Assembly: GCA_964036155.1 (NCBI GenBank)
Contig: OZ038422.1
Location: 71,571,201 to 71,635,200 of the forward strand
DNA length: 64,000 bases
From: Diploscapter coronatus
Taxonomy: Eukaryota > Nematoda > Chromadorea > Rhabditida > Rhabditidae
Direction: 5' to 3'
Shown here in pieces: positions 34,326 through 45,814 of the stretch. The translations under genes and the position numbers were made by a program. Within the stretch, counting starts at the first letter, position 1. Each line of letters opens with the position of its first letter. Below the pieces are notes generated by a model. The model searched no databases, had not been told where the DNA came from, and saw only the letters and a list, made by a program, of their open reading frames with translations.

Positions 34326-37300
34326 TCATGAAGAAGTTCCAGGTTTCACTTCCTTTGCATCCTGATTTTGAGGTGCTGGTTTCGACTTGAACATAACGCG
34401 AGTTCCATCTGCATATCGAGGCACGGGTTTGAGCGAGGGTTGAGCGATTTTAGACGGGGGTTGAACGATTTTGGGCATGAATTTGACTGGCTGCTGCTCG
34501 ACCACTTTTAACTTGTGAAAAAGGAGATTTACAGGGGTAGTTGGCTGAAATAGTGAAATTAAAAAAATGAAATTTTCTATAGATACGAAATGACAGGATG
34601 ATATGAGGTATTGCAAGAGATAAAGAGTGAGAATTATGAGGGATAATTAGAGTTCCCAAGTGGATATGCCAAGTCTCATCATGGCTTTTTGAAAAGTTCA
34701 CCTACTTTTGGTGTAAAATTGTGTTATTATAAACAAAAATACTAAAATCTCAAGAAGCTGTCATGTCGTCATTTAGGAATAATCATAATTAAAAAATAAA
34801 TTTCTTACTCCATGTTTGATGCCTGAACGCTTGAGGATGTTGAGTGAATTGATGCAGTCGCTAATGAATTCGCTCATTTTGAAGCAGTAATACGACAATT
34901 TTTTCACTACGAACGTCTCCCACGACTGAAATACAATTTTCAACACATTAAAAATATGTTAATTTTGCTTTGAGATATTCATTCATGAAGTTAGAGGACA
35001 GATACGACGAATGCAACTCATTCCGCTGACAAAGTACTCATAATCATTTGGATTCGTCTACATAATTTAATGGGACACTCCTATCCAGAACTCGCCATTT
35101 TAGAATTTACTTATTAAGATGCATAAAATCATTTTGATGCTTAATGTAAAAGTTTCTATAATCCAATTTTAGTTCATAAAATCATAAAAATGATAATAAA
35201 AACTACAATTTTTGGCGAGTTTTTAGCGATTTTTGTAAAAGAATTAAAGGGTAATTCAAGTGAAAAAACGACTTTTGAATACAGCGAAATATTTTCATGT
35301 CAAGTAGAAAACTTCAAGAAATTTTAAAGTAATTAGAATACAAAATTCGTATGTTAAAAATGAATTAACTGGAAATCAATATTTTCATATACTTTCATAC
35401 CGAAACTGAAGTCAAAATAGGTTTTGATTATTTCCATGATCAATTTTAGCCTTTCTTTCAATTAACTTCGAACTTTGAAAATAATAAAGAAAGCTTAAAG
35501 TGATTTTTTAGGAAAAAAGTAAAGTAAAGTGGCAAATGATGTAAAATGACTAACCTGAATCTTATCAATGTACGCGAATTCGCTGTCCGGGTGATGCGAC
35601 AAGTAGTGGATTTGCAGTGTCTTCATCTTGCCGGCACAGAACTGGCAGTACTTGCACTTGTAGCGAGGCACGTTGTAGACTGCGTACATGTGGATGGACA
35701 CGTGGTCTTGAAGTGCTTCCTGCAAAAAATCCTTATTGAAAAATTATTGAAATTGCATGTTATAAGCCTTATCGAGGTGTTGTACCAATTTTCAAAACTA
35801 AATTAATTATTCTAAACTTGCTCATACTGAATTTGTATAAGCTCTCTAGATGAATTCTATCTATTTGAAAGTCAACCCATCTGTCAGGTGAAATAGAGTT
35901 GGAGAATAGGAAATTGGATAAATTTTCAATAAACCGCTATGCTAAAATGGAACTTACGATATCTTGAACATTGACGCAGGGTAGATCGCGATGGCATATT
36001 CGACAATAGACGGTTACAGTCTGATCATCGTCAGCATTTGAGACAGGAGTAGAAACTGGAGCAGAAACAGGAACTGGATCAGGAGCGGGAGGCTTAGATG
36101 TGGTCGGTTTCTGAAAAGTATTTTTGAAAATTATTTTTCCAGGAAAGGAGAATTTTTTTGCCAAAAATGTTCTCTAATCGAAGCTTTAACTCATGTTTTA
36201 GAAATTTCGTAAATAAATAAAATTGACCTGATCTTGAAGTTGGTTGAGTGGAATGAAGGACGAGGTTTGGGGAGGAACGATTGGTACCAAATTAGTCCTG
36301 GGAGGTCTGATTGTAGAAGGACACAAGGTATTGAGTTGCTTCTTGCTGAGCCTTCTTCCGGTGATAATCACAACTTCTGTCATCAAGTCGCGAAGATACG
36401 TGCTTTTAGCCTTGTTGCATTCGTACGATACCTGAAAATCATTCAACGTTTTCTTGATCTATCAGAGGCGTCAAATAGAAATCCCAAATAATTTCGTATC
36501 AAAGATAAAATTTTTCGAGATAAAGGAGCAGGATCAAAACTCAGTGCTCTCGATGTTTTATATATTCCTGAAAATTGATGGAAGAGAAAAATAAGAAACA
36601 AGCATAACGAACTGTAGGACTGGCTGTGCCGTGTTCAGTGACTGAATGCGATTCTATTTCCTCGCTGGTGGGTGCACGAGCCTGGCACACATTGCACACA
36701 TATGGCTCGTATTGAACGTGTTCCCGAGAAACGTGGATCTGAAATAAGAAACTAGGACATTTCCAAGCTTTTAATACAAAAATTGTTGAATGGTAGAATA
36801 TTTTAGGAAAGATTATGTTTGCCGTTTTATTCAGTTTCTCATTTTTCAAAATAACCTCATAGGAAGTCCGAAGAGTGTTATACTTATCGATTTCTTAAAC
36901 TCTAAGAAGCTTTACAAAATTGATCATTTGAAAAAGTCTGAGTTCAAAACCAACCTCGAGGCAAGCAGGAGTGTCGTATGAATTGCCGCAGAGAGGACAG
37001 TTGAAGAGAATAGGCTCGGGCTCCTTTTCCCTCAAATCAGGAATGGTCGGAATCAAGGCTCGTCCGGGTTTGGGTTGGGACGGTTTGAACATCCGCGAGT
37101 CGTTAATTACGCTGTTGATTATGTCGTCGATTGGGTCTGCAAAATTCAATATTGTGGTAAACTTATTTTCCTATGCTGAAAAGAGATTTTTTTGAAAAAA
37201 TTCGATAAGTCGTACCGAAAGATCGATGATTATAAGATTTGGAAGAATGAGAAGATTCAGTCGATTCGCACCAATTTTCATCTTCTTCAAGAACAATAGG

Positions 37301-38128
37301 CTCAGTTTCTTCGGCTGAAATTTCAGTTCCCGTTAAAATTGACTGTAGATCCGAATTACAATCATTAAACATTTGGACTATGCAATGATAGAAATATTTT
37401 TCAAATTACAAGAAAGTTTAAATTATTACGCCTCATCTGGTTGAAGCTGTTCGGATCATCAGGTTCTTGCTTGATTTCAGAGTCATCCATTGGCCGTCTT
37501 CTCAAATCCATTTCCATTGCTACTGGATCTAAATTTTGAAAATTGTTAGAAAAGGCGATTTGAATAATTCGTTACTTCGCTACATAAAAGAAGGGTATAG
37601 GGCAAAGTAGGGAGATATCTTTTCTCATACTATTTCGTAGGTAACGAAGTAACGAATTATCCAGGTTTCCTTAAACAAGACGAATAAGAAAATGTGATTA
37701 TTCAAAATGTCAATAAATTTTAAGGTCAAGTCTTACCAAAAGACGGCTCACGATCAGAATTCGAAGAATGTGCAGACTCAGCAGATTCGCACAGATTGAT
37801 TTCATCTTCGCCAACATCAGGCTCTATTTCTTCGGCTGTAAGGTTAGCTTTATGCATTTTTCTGATCGATCAAAAGTAGTGGGTCAAAATTGTGGAACAA
37901 CTTTACAATCAGCGATGTCTTAATTTCACTTGTGAAAAATTCGAAAGTGCGTGATCTCGGAACCGAGATTTTCAGGATCGAAAAGAAGAAATATCCCGGT
38001 TATAATCTTCAAAAAGTGCAGATATTGAAAAGATACTAACGTTTGACTTGCTTGTAGAGAGGCATTTCTTCGGACTCCTCTTTGATTTCCAAATCATCCA
38101 ATGGTCGTTTTCGCGATCTCATATCCAT
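34326..38128 (-). CDS. C2H2 zinc-finger protein D of tandem cluster (ZIM/HIM-8-like candidate)
   Basis: Eleven exons: 38041-38128, 37737-37835, 37430-37528, 37216-37314, 36955-37136, 36613-36738, 36228-36431, 35958-36110, 35555-35719, 34809-34925 and 34326-34544, giving 516 residues. The N-terminal 130 residues come from three consecutive 99-bp exons after the first, forming a duplicated exon pair: DPSEMDM/DPVAMEM blocks with RPLDD or RPMDD, then EEIEP/EETEP blocks with CES. Fingers 1 and 2 follow (CPLCGNSYDTPACLE; CNVCQAR...HSVTEH), then a helix (STYLRDLMTEVVIITGRR), a Pro/Val/Ser-rich linker, finger 3 (CRICHRD...HVSIH), finger 4 (CKYCQFC...HYLSHH), a helix (WETFVVKKLSYYCFK) and a basic Pro/Lys-rich tail unlike the acidic tails of B and C. 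It ends 346 bp before gene C. The start ATG follows an ATTCAG acceptor by 11 bases. Confidence 0.86.
37564..37661. repeat. Palindromic repeat in intron of zinc-finger gene D
   Basis: Arms ATAATTCGTTACTTCGCTAC and GTAACGAAGTAACGAATTAT flank TTTTCTCATACTATTTCGTA. It is related to the repeats at 29995 and 42050. Confidence 0.55.
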
Positions 38129-38922
38129 TTCTGATGGATCTGAATTTTGAAAACCTCTCTTTTACAAAAAAAAAACAAATACTATTGTTGAATATCAACA
38201 AGTGACCAAATCTAAAAAGAAGAATCATTAAGAAACGGTTTATTCAATCAAACTAAATTTCAAATTTAGACACGACAAAAATCATAAAAAGAGAATTTTA
38301 TAAACGTATCAGAGTGAACCACATTTCTGCATGTTTAGAATATGGCGAATTTTATACATAAAGATAAAGACAGCGAAATGGCGTGCAGTTTACAGTAGTT
38401 CATTGCCGAATTGTAAACTATTTGAGTAGAAAGATAAAATTTGTAAGATTCGTCATATTTTAAAGGTGAAAATGCGGTGAAAAGGGAAGTAGTAAATTGT
38501 ACGTTTCATCGATATGCATTTGCAGTGAGAATGAATGTCTATTTCTCATAGTTAGGCAAAGGGGAAATAGCATAGAAATTCGAGAGAGTACTTTATGCAT
38601 TCTTTTCTTCTCTTGCCGCTCTACGCTATTTCGTCTTCGTAAGATTGCTAATGAGAAAGGAGCGAGAGAAAAAGGAAAAGAGAAAAAAAAAACCCCTTTT
38701 CCTATTTGAATCGAGGAAATTGTACTGGTTTTAGCATTATCCTTCAATGCTAAAATAACAGGAACAAAAAAGAGGAGAATTCCAATTGATTTGGAAAGAG
38801 AAAGATATAATCCCCGTAAATACAATAGGAGGAAATGAAATTTACCCGCATAAATTCAAAAGTCAAATAAATTGGAAAAAAAAACCTACTGAGGAGCTAG
38901 TGGGAAATTCGATAGAAATAGG
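38129..38922. other. Spacer between zinc-finger genes E and D
   Basis: About 800 bases, AT-rich, with a purine-rich stretch at 38650-38690. No exon support. Confidence 0.5.
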
Positions 38923-41900
38923 CTACTCTTCCTCTTCCACTTCCATTTTGACTTTGTCACAGAGCTTAGAGAGTGGCACAAAGGAGGAACGGGCGTTCGG
39001 AGTTGAATTTGCAACGGCATCGATCGATTCTGAAACAATAGATTCAAAAGTAACGCGTATTGCGGCTTTATATTTGACTGAGTTATCTTTCTCTCACGAC
39101 GTTATTTTTCCCCACCTCGCATTTTTGAGAAAACCCTTCCTTGAAAGCGCAAGTGGGGAAAAAGTAACCGTGCGAGAGAAAAATAACTCTGCTTTTATAT
39201 TTTCACAGAACTGGATGGCGGCTCGTGCGTGCGTTCTGATGCTAATGATCGAAAATAGGAAATAATAATTAGTCTATAGGCATCCATTTTCGGATTGAAA
39301 AAATTCCAGTATCTTTTCCTTGATTTGCGCCTATCTTCGAACATTGGCATTGGAGCGAATTCATACGGTTCAAATAGAAAGAGATTCGCGATAAAATTAG
39401 ACTGTTTGTCAAAAAATTTCAGACCTGAGTGACGAGATAGTGTTGTATCGATAGTGGAAAAGATAATCTCTTCTCTTCTGTCTCTCAAAAAGACAGGCTA
39501 TCTCGTCACTCGGGCCTAAATTTGCAGCCCTAGCCGGCATACAATTCTTACCCTGAATATGCTGACTGCTTTCTGGATCGGGCTTGATATAGTCCTGTTT
39601 GTGGAAGCTGCTCAGCTCGTTGCCGGTCTGTGTCTGATTGTTGGGCAGTTTCTGATAGCCCTGCGAGTTGGCGAGTCGCACTCGCGGACTCAGCTCGTTC
39701 TTGGCTCGTCTGTAGAGCCGCGTTATGTTATCAGAATGAATCATGTATCGCATAGAATTTGCCTGAAACTATTTAACTTCTAATGCGATTTTCAGAATAT
39801 TTTTAAGGTCAAATTTAGCCATTCTAAATGAAAGTCTTTCTTCTTTCAAAACGCGTTGCATCTCTTCTCGTGTTTCCAATCAGAAATTTCGAAGGAAAAG
39901 TTAATCCAATAAGTTCTCGGAATTGATAAAAAAAAAATTAGCATCCTGACTTCAACATCATTTTCACTATTTCCTATTAGAAATATTGTAAAGATGTTCG
40001 AAATAGGCGATTCGTAAATGACGAGATGACGATATCCATATAGTGTGCAAAACGAAAAATCGTCATCTCGTCATTTATGAATTGCCTCAAGACAGCACTT
40101 GAATTCCAAAAGAACATTGGACTGCCCGTTTTTAAAATTACGAAAATCCTACCCCATTTTTTCCGATAGGAACAGAAAGAGTCACACTGCGCTTGGCAGG
40201 AATCATAGGAAGCGGGGGGAGGGGTTCAACAAGTGCCGACTGTTTCTGCTCTTCAGTCGCAAGCACAGATGCAGCCTCTTTCCAAACCTCGACTGCATTT
40301 GTAGTCGGGGTCGTGACTTTTGCGATATTTGCCATCTTCTTGCCCCGATTCACCAGCGACTCTTCCAGCATTCGATGCAACTTCTCGTTCTTTCCCTTGT
40401 CGTAGAGGAACACCATCTGGAATCGTAAAAGTAAACGAAAACTCGAATCTCCTTAGAAACCTACTCTGAAAAGATTTGGTTTTGATGTAAATCTAGACAG
40501 TTTAGGGAGAGGTACGCAAGAAACGAATTTTGTCTCTAGAAAAATGATGCATGAGGGGGTAACGCACGGAAATTCCCTCTCTTAAAGCTGTCTAGGTCTA
40601 TTTTTGTGATTTTGATTTTTATCAAAAATAAACACGTTTTAGAAAGTGAAAAGTGAGTTCTATCAAATAACCTCCACATCAAACTCTACCTCCGGTTTAT
40701 CCTGATCATGTTCCTTCTTGCAGTGATCGGCGAGGTCTTCACAGGTCGACAGAGTCGCCAAACAAGTCATGCAGCGCCAGGGAGTCCAATTCAGATGGAA
40801 ACGGCAGATGTGATACTGAAAGTTGTGAACGATAAATAAGGGGGGAAATGTATGAAATTTCATTTTTGATCATTTTCAAAATAATGGGAAATTTTTATCT
40901 TGAAAAATCGAAATGTCTAATCTTCACGAGATTATTTACCTCGAGAGTTTTGATAGAAGGAGTGATGAAGCCACACAGAGAGCATGATACCATCATAGGG
41001 TTGCTGAATAAAAAATGTTAGCCAAAATGAAAAATAAAATTTTTCGTTATAATTCCACAAGGTTTGAAATTTGTGAAATTCAAACGAAATAATGGGTTAT
41101 TTCATTGTTTAGTTTATTATTAAAAAAAGATTCATTATTGAACTCATTCAAAAATCGTGGAAAAGTTAGATTTTTTTCGAAAGCATCATAAAAAATACCT
41201 GCTTCCAGGTTCACCTTCCGGCGCCTTATCTGAGGGTCGCTGTTCGAGAGGACTCTGTCTAGGTTTGTACGGTTTAGGCAGTTTGCCGGTCGTTTTCAGC
41301 TTCTGGGCGATTCGGAAGTACGCATTGTACGCCTGCTGCTTGCTCATCATCATTCCCCGCTCGGCCATGAGCTTCTGATTGGCCTCTGCCAACGCCGTCT
41401 GCATATCTCTATGCTTTTCCGCGAGCTCCGTCAGATGCAAAATATGACTCCTGAAATGTCCTTAATCATTGAGATATAGAAGAATTGAAAATTTTGATCT
41501 TTCTGTCACGATATGAACGGAATTGTGAAATTAGCTAGCCGCAGATTTGGAGTAAACCTTTGGTTGTGAAAAAATGAATATCAATTCTTATCAAGTTTGA
41601 AGAAGCATGAATGTGAAAAGAGATTGCGGTTGCTCCTTCTATAGTCGGTCAACAATTGCTAATCAAGCAACTGCACAATTTACTCGAATAAACAAGAAGA
41701 AAGGAGAATATAACATTTAAAAGAGGCAACCCGAAGCGACAGCACACTGCCCGAACAAGAAGCAAGAGATGAGCCTTGAGGGGGAAATGATGGCAACTAA
41801 AAAATAACCGTAAGAGAACACGAGAGACGGAGAGAAAGAAAAGATGTAGAGAAAATCAATAGTCGATGTGCAGTCAGTGGCTGTAAGAGGAGAGAGAGAA

Positions 41901-44143
41901 AAGAGAGCAGCCAGTGGGGATAGACGCAGAGTAGAGATAAAAGAAATGAGGAGAGGCTAGAAGAAGAAAAAGCGAGAAAATAGAAGAATGAGTGAATGAC
42001 ATTCTAACAAAAGCGATGACTTTAGAAATGACGAGATAACGAGTTGGCATGACCTGTCTTTTCCCACACTATTTCGTCTCACATTCATATATCATCATAC
42101 CACATATCCCTAACTCTAGTTCACATTCTTACGTCATCTCGTCACTTCAAAATTGTCAATATGAGCAAAATCCAACCTTGGAGTGGAAATGAAGACCGAA
42201 TCTTTCTTGGCTTTAGAGCAGTTGCCGTGCGGTTTGCCTTTGACCACTTCGAAATCTGAAAATTTTAGCGTTATTCAAGGAAAGAATATAACAAACTGAG
42301 TTAGTGATTTTGCACTGTAGTCGTGCAAAATGAACTATTTTATTCTTTCAATACTATTTCTTCTTTAAGAGTTCATCAATTTTAAACGAAAATAAAATAG
42401 CATACCATGGGCAGTCATGTAGGAAACGACGATCGCACCGACTGGGTCTTTTGTGTCGACACTCCCGTCCTCATACAGCCCTGTGACTCGGAATCCTCTC
42501 CAGATGTTTCTGTAGAAAGTGCATCTGGGAAGTGAGTCGGGACAAGGCCCGTAGTATCTCGTGAGCATGTACGTGGGCGTGCCTGTCGGATCGCGTCTGT
42601 CCATCATTCGGAGGTTCTCATCGAACAGACGTGTTGCCTGTGATTGTTTGCAACCATCTCCTCGCCAACGGGCTGAAAAGATTAGATTTAAATAAAAACC
42701 TTCTGGAAAAAATAATGTCATAATGTAAAACTATGACCCTTCGTTTTCTACTCTACATTTCATTATTTAGGGCGATGACTATTTTTCCAAAGTAAAAGAA
42801 AAAAGACCATTTTGATGATTTTCAAATAATCAAGTATTGAAAAAGCATTAACTGGAAATAACTCACTCGACCCATCAGAAGTGATATCTCTTGACGTACT
42901 GACAGTGTGCTTGACAAGAAATGAATAAATATGGTAGCCAGCGGGAAGGTTTTCCGGATAAATTGTAGGACAGTTATCGAGGGCCTCAGGGGCCGCTCTG
43001 AATCAAAACAATATCTATGAAAAGAGAAAATTCTTACTCGAATCCAAAAATGACTTTGAGCGGCAGATTATCGATTTTGTTGTAATAGATATCGTTCCAA
43101 ACAGGCATCGAGGAGATTCGGCCATCTGAAACGGGAAATTATTTTGAACGATGATTGAATTGGGGAAACAAGTATTTTCTAACAAGGAAAATTTCAGAAG
43201 TGTTAGCCACCGATTTGGTTAATTTTCACTAAGGGGTTTTCCATGACGCTAATCAGTTCTGAAATCGAAAAGTGCAATGGTAGCCTCCTTGGTCTTGGCC
43301 ATCCCGAAAACCGTTTTATGCAGTCGAAAAATCGCGTGCAAGATTGAAATTTCAAATTAGCATACATTATTTCTCTGCAACATAGAACGTTCTCTACTAT
43401 ATAGGCGTTCAGGATTTGCAAGGCCAGCGAAACGACCATTGCACTTTTTGGCTTCAGATCCGTGATCAGCGTCATGAAAAACCCTCTTGGTGAAAAAAGT
43501 AGCCGCCAAATCGGAGGCGGACTTGTGAAATTTTCCTTGTAAGCTCGAGGATGTCTCGAGGAATTTACCAAATGAAGAATGTGTAAAATACAAAAACCCT
43601 GAGAATTTAAAAATAAATGACCCCACCTGTGTGATTTCCCTGATATGCGATTCTGTGTTCGAATGGTGCAGCAATGCCGGGTATCAATTTGAAATTCTGA
43701 GAATCTTGACCGCCTTCATTCCGCAAGTCTTTCAGGATGCCATTCAATGTTTGTAGCTCTTCAAGGTTTTCTTCAATCTGTTGAATATTGTCTTTTCTGT
43801 CTGAAAATAATTTAAAAATTGAAAAAAATATTTTTTTAGTTTGAAAAAATCGTAAATTTAAGTTTTCTGAACCCATTCTATAAAATTGTTGCTAATGTCT
43901 GCTTGGTGAGTGAACACTTTTTGTTCCAGAAACTTTTATATGATACATTTTTGCAAATAATATGGTTGCAAAAAATAATTACGTGAAAATCTCACCGATC
44001 TCTTCCTCTCTAGAATTGTTACTATCATCTTCTCCAAATTCATCCATACCATGGTTGCTCGAAGTGGCTTCCTGATCGTTGTTCCACTCTGTCGGGTTCC
44101 GTTCAGATTCTCTTTCATTGAAGAGCTGCTCAAGTTGGTCCAT
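38923..44143 (-). CDS. C2H2 zinc-finger protein E with extra N-terminal domain (first gene of tandem cluster)
   Basis: Twelve exons in agreeing phase: 43996-44143, 43627-43800, 43038-43125, 42867-42997, 42406-42672, 42177-42255, 41199-41450, 40940-41003, 40672-40815, 40153-40416, 39552-39762 and 38923-39029, giving 642 residues. Residues 1-49 are acidic. Residues 70-295 form a globular region not found in B, C or D, with Trp/Tyr/Cys-rich motifs (PVWNDIYYNKID, NCPTIYPENLPAGYHIYSFL, RWRGDGCKQSQ, MLTRYYGPCPDSLPRCTFY, WRGFRVTGLYEDG); I do not recognise it. A Gln/Ala coiled region follows (MQTALAEANQKL), then fingers 1 and 2 (CSLCGFI...HICRFH; CMTCLAT...HCKKEH) and the helix KLHRMLEESLVNRGKK shared with the cluster. 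There is no second finger pair; the tail ends in Glu residues. An ISTPR site near residue 293 could be a kinase-docking motif (inference). Confidence 0.78.
39419..39517. repeat. Palindromic repeat, TGACGAGAT family, copy 1
   Basis: Arms CCTGAGTGACGAGATAG and CTATCTCGTCACTCGGG, about 60 bases apart, lie in the last intron of zinc-finger gene E. Confidence 0.65.
40004..40086. repeat. Palindromic repeat, TGACGAGAT family, copy 2
   Basis: Arms of about 29 bases (TAAATGACGAGATGACGAT and its complement) with only two or three mismatches, 25 bases apart. A strong hairpin. Confidence 0.75.
42024..42150. repeat. Palindromic repeat, TGACGAGAT family, copy 3
   Basis: Starts GAAATGACGAGATAACG and ends CGTCATCTCGTCACTTC. 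Inside is TTTTCCCACACTATTTCGT, shared with other repeats in the cluster. It lies in an intron of gene E. Confidence 0.65.
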
Positions 44144-44460
44144 GATTGAAAATCTTAAGGGACAAAAGATTGTCAAAACAGACGATTGGAATTCTGAAAC
44201 AACGGGATTCTAGAGGTCAATTTGAGGAGATGCAACGACAAGTAAAAACTGAAATAAAAGCGCACGAATCAGTAAAAAAGTGGAAAAGGCCTTTCGCAAA
44301 TTCAAAGTTTTTGAAAAAAAAATGATTATGCAAAAGAGAAAGAAATTCCATAGAAATAACATGAAATAAAAAAGTAAACAAACGAAGCTGCATCTGAAAT
44401 GGCATTTGGCAGAGAAATGGCCTTTCACAATAACGCTAATTGAAATACATAGAAGAAGAG
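44144..44460. other. Upstream region of zinc-finger gene E
   Basis: About 300 AT-rich bases before the gene E start, presumably promoter. No motif recognised. Confidence 0.4.
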
Positions 44461-44594
44461 AAAATCGATTTAGAAAGACCATACAATGCGTTCAAACTGT
44501 ATCCGTGTGGATCCGCAAAAAATGCGAACGTCCACGCGGATCCACATGGATACACAGTTTGAACGCATCGTATGGCCTTTCTAAATCGATTTTT
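44461..44594. mobile_element. Near-perfect 134-bp hairpin MITE
   Basis: The left arm starting AAAATCGATTTAGAAAGACC pairs with a right arm ending in its complement. About 55 bases per arm with about three mismatches, and a loop of about 20 bases near 44517-44535. Confidence 0.8.
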
Positions 44595-45547
44595 GACGGC
44601 ATGTTGTTTAGAGAGTGAAGGAGGAAAAGAGGGAGAAAAGAAATAAAGTGAGAAAAGAAGAGAGCCGACATCAGGGGTGCACGAACTCCGGTTTCGGGGG
44701 GCTTTTCTTAACTTCGACTTCGGGAATGTTAGAAACAAAAATCGGTCAAAGTTTCAAAGATTTGGTCAATTTTTCACTATCAAAATCCACGAATTTTCGA
44801 CTAAATTGTTTAATTTTAGAATAAACATTCATTCTTCGGGTTAAAATTATCATATTTGGGAGGAAAGCTTCGACTTCGAAAATCTGCAAATCGAAATTTC
44901 GTAAACCTCTGGTCGCGACACGTCTTTTCGCATTTGTCGATAGAAGAGGGGAGAGAAATAAGGGTAATGAAGGACACGCTTTAGACAGACATCTTATCCT
45001 GTTGTAAATGGCCTTACTAAAACATATTGCTTTTTATATTATGGCATGTGAGAAGACAGATACTGCATTCTCTTTGCAACGCGCTTTTGCACGAGCCACG
45101 CCTCTTTCTCCTCGCTATTTCCTTCTCTCTTTTCTTTGCTATCTCTTCAGGACACATGCTATATCTCAGAGGTAGAGTTTGCGAAAGGAGAGTTGCAAAG
45201 ACAGTGCAATATCTACTTCCTCACACTCCATAATAAGAAATGAAAAACGAGTACTTTTCGAAATTATTGAGTTTTGTGAAGAAAAGTTATAATCTAGATT
45301 TCGTAACTTGTTTCACTTGGTGACATCACCAGACGTTGAAACAGTGTGCCACTTCACGACACATTAAGTTAGTTTATTGCCAATCATGCTTTCTCCCTGT
45401 TTTCGGGTTGACGTGATATGAAGCATCTCTTCGTTGCTACCCCTTATCTTTTATCATATTTTCCAATCAAATAGAAAATTTATAAGTTTTCAGATCTTCA
45501 AATGTTAACAAATAAAAATTCACAAAATATTTATTCCTTTAAAATCA
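44595..45547. other. Spacer, no supported gene
   Basis: Contains a small CGGTTTCGGGG/TTCGACTTCGG-rich patch at 44686-44722. The 3' end of the next minus-strand gene begins at its right edge, with TTTATT (AATAAA on the minus strand) near 45530. Confidence 0.45.
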
Positions 45548-45814
45548 TCATTCTACATTGTCATTGTAGGGAATCCACCAAGGTGCATTCTCAAACCCAT
45601 TCTTCTTTACTGCCTGCCTCTGTTGTGCAAGGTATCGGAACTAAATTGCAAATTTCAACTTCTGAACTGATATGATTCCAAAAATGCTCTACAATCACTA
45701 ACTCACCATATCGAATGGTCGATTCCTCTGGGTATACGGGCCAAAAGAGGCGTAAACGGCAGCTACTGTCGTCACAAAACATAGAAAACAAACCCAACAG
45801 ATTAGTTGGTGCAT
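45548..45814 (-). CDS. Short secreted peptide, 66 aa
   Basis: Two exons, 45707-45814 and 45548-45640, joined in phase 0 by a GTGAGT donor and a TTTAG acceptor. The first about 22 residues form a signal peptide (LICWVCFLCFVTTVAAVYA). The mature part is short, has no Cys, and contains Arg, Gln and aromatic residues: SFGPYTQRNRPFDM, then FRYLAQQRQAVKKNGF and ENAPWWIPYND. A Lys-Lys pair followed by Asn-Gly could be a processing site, so a peptide precursor is possible. No known family is recognised. Confidence 0.68.

Noticed and set aside
38786..39265. 159-codon plus-strand frame
   Set aside because: Antisense to the last exon and intron of zinc-finger gene E, whose phase-consistent model explains the region.
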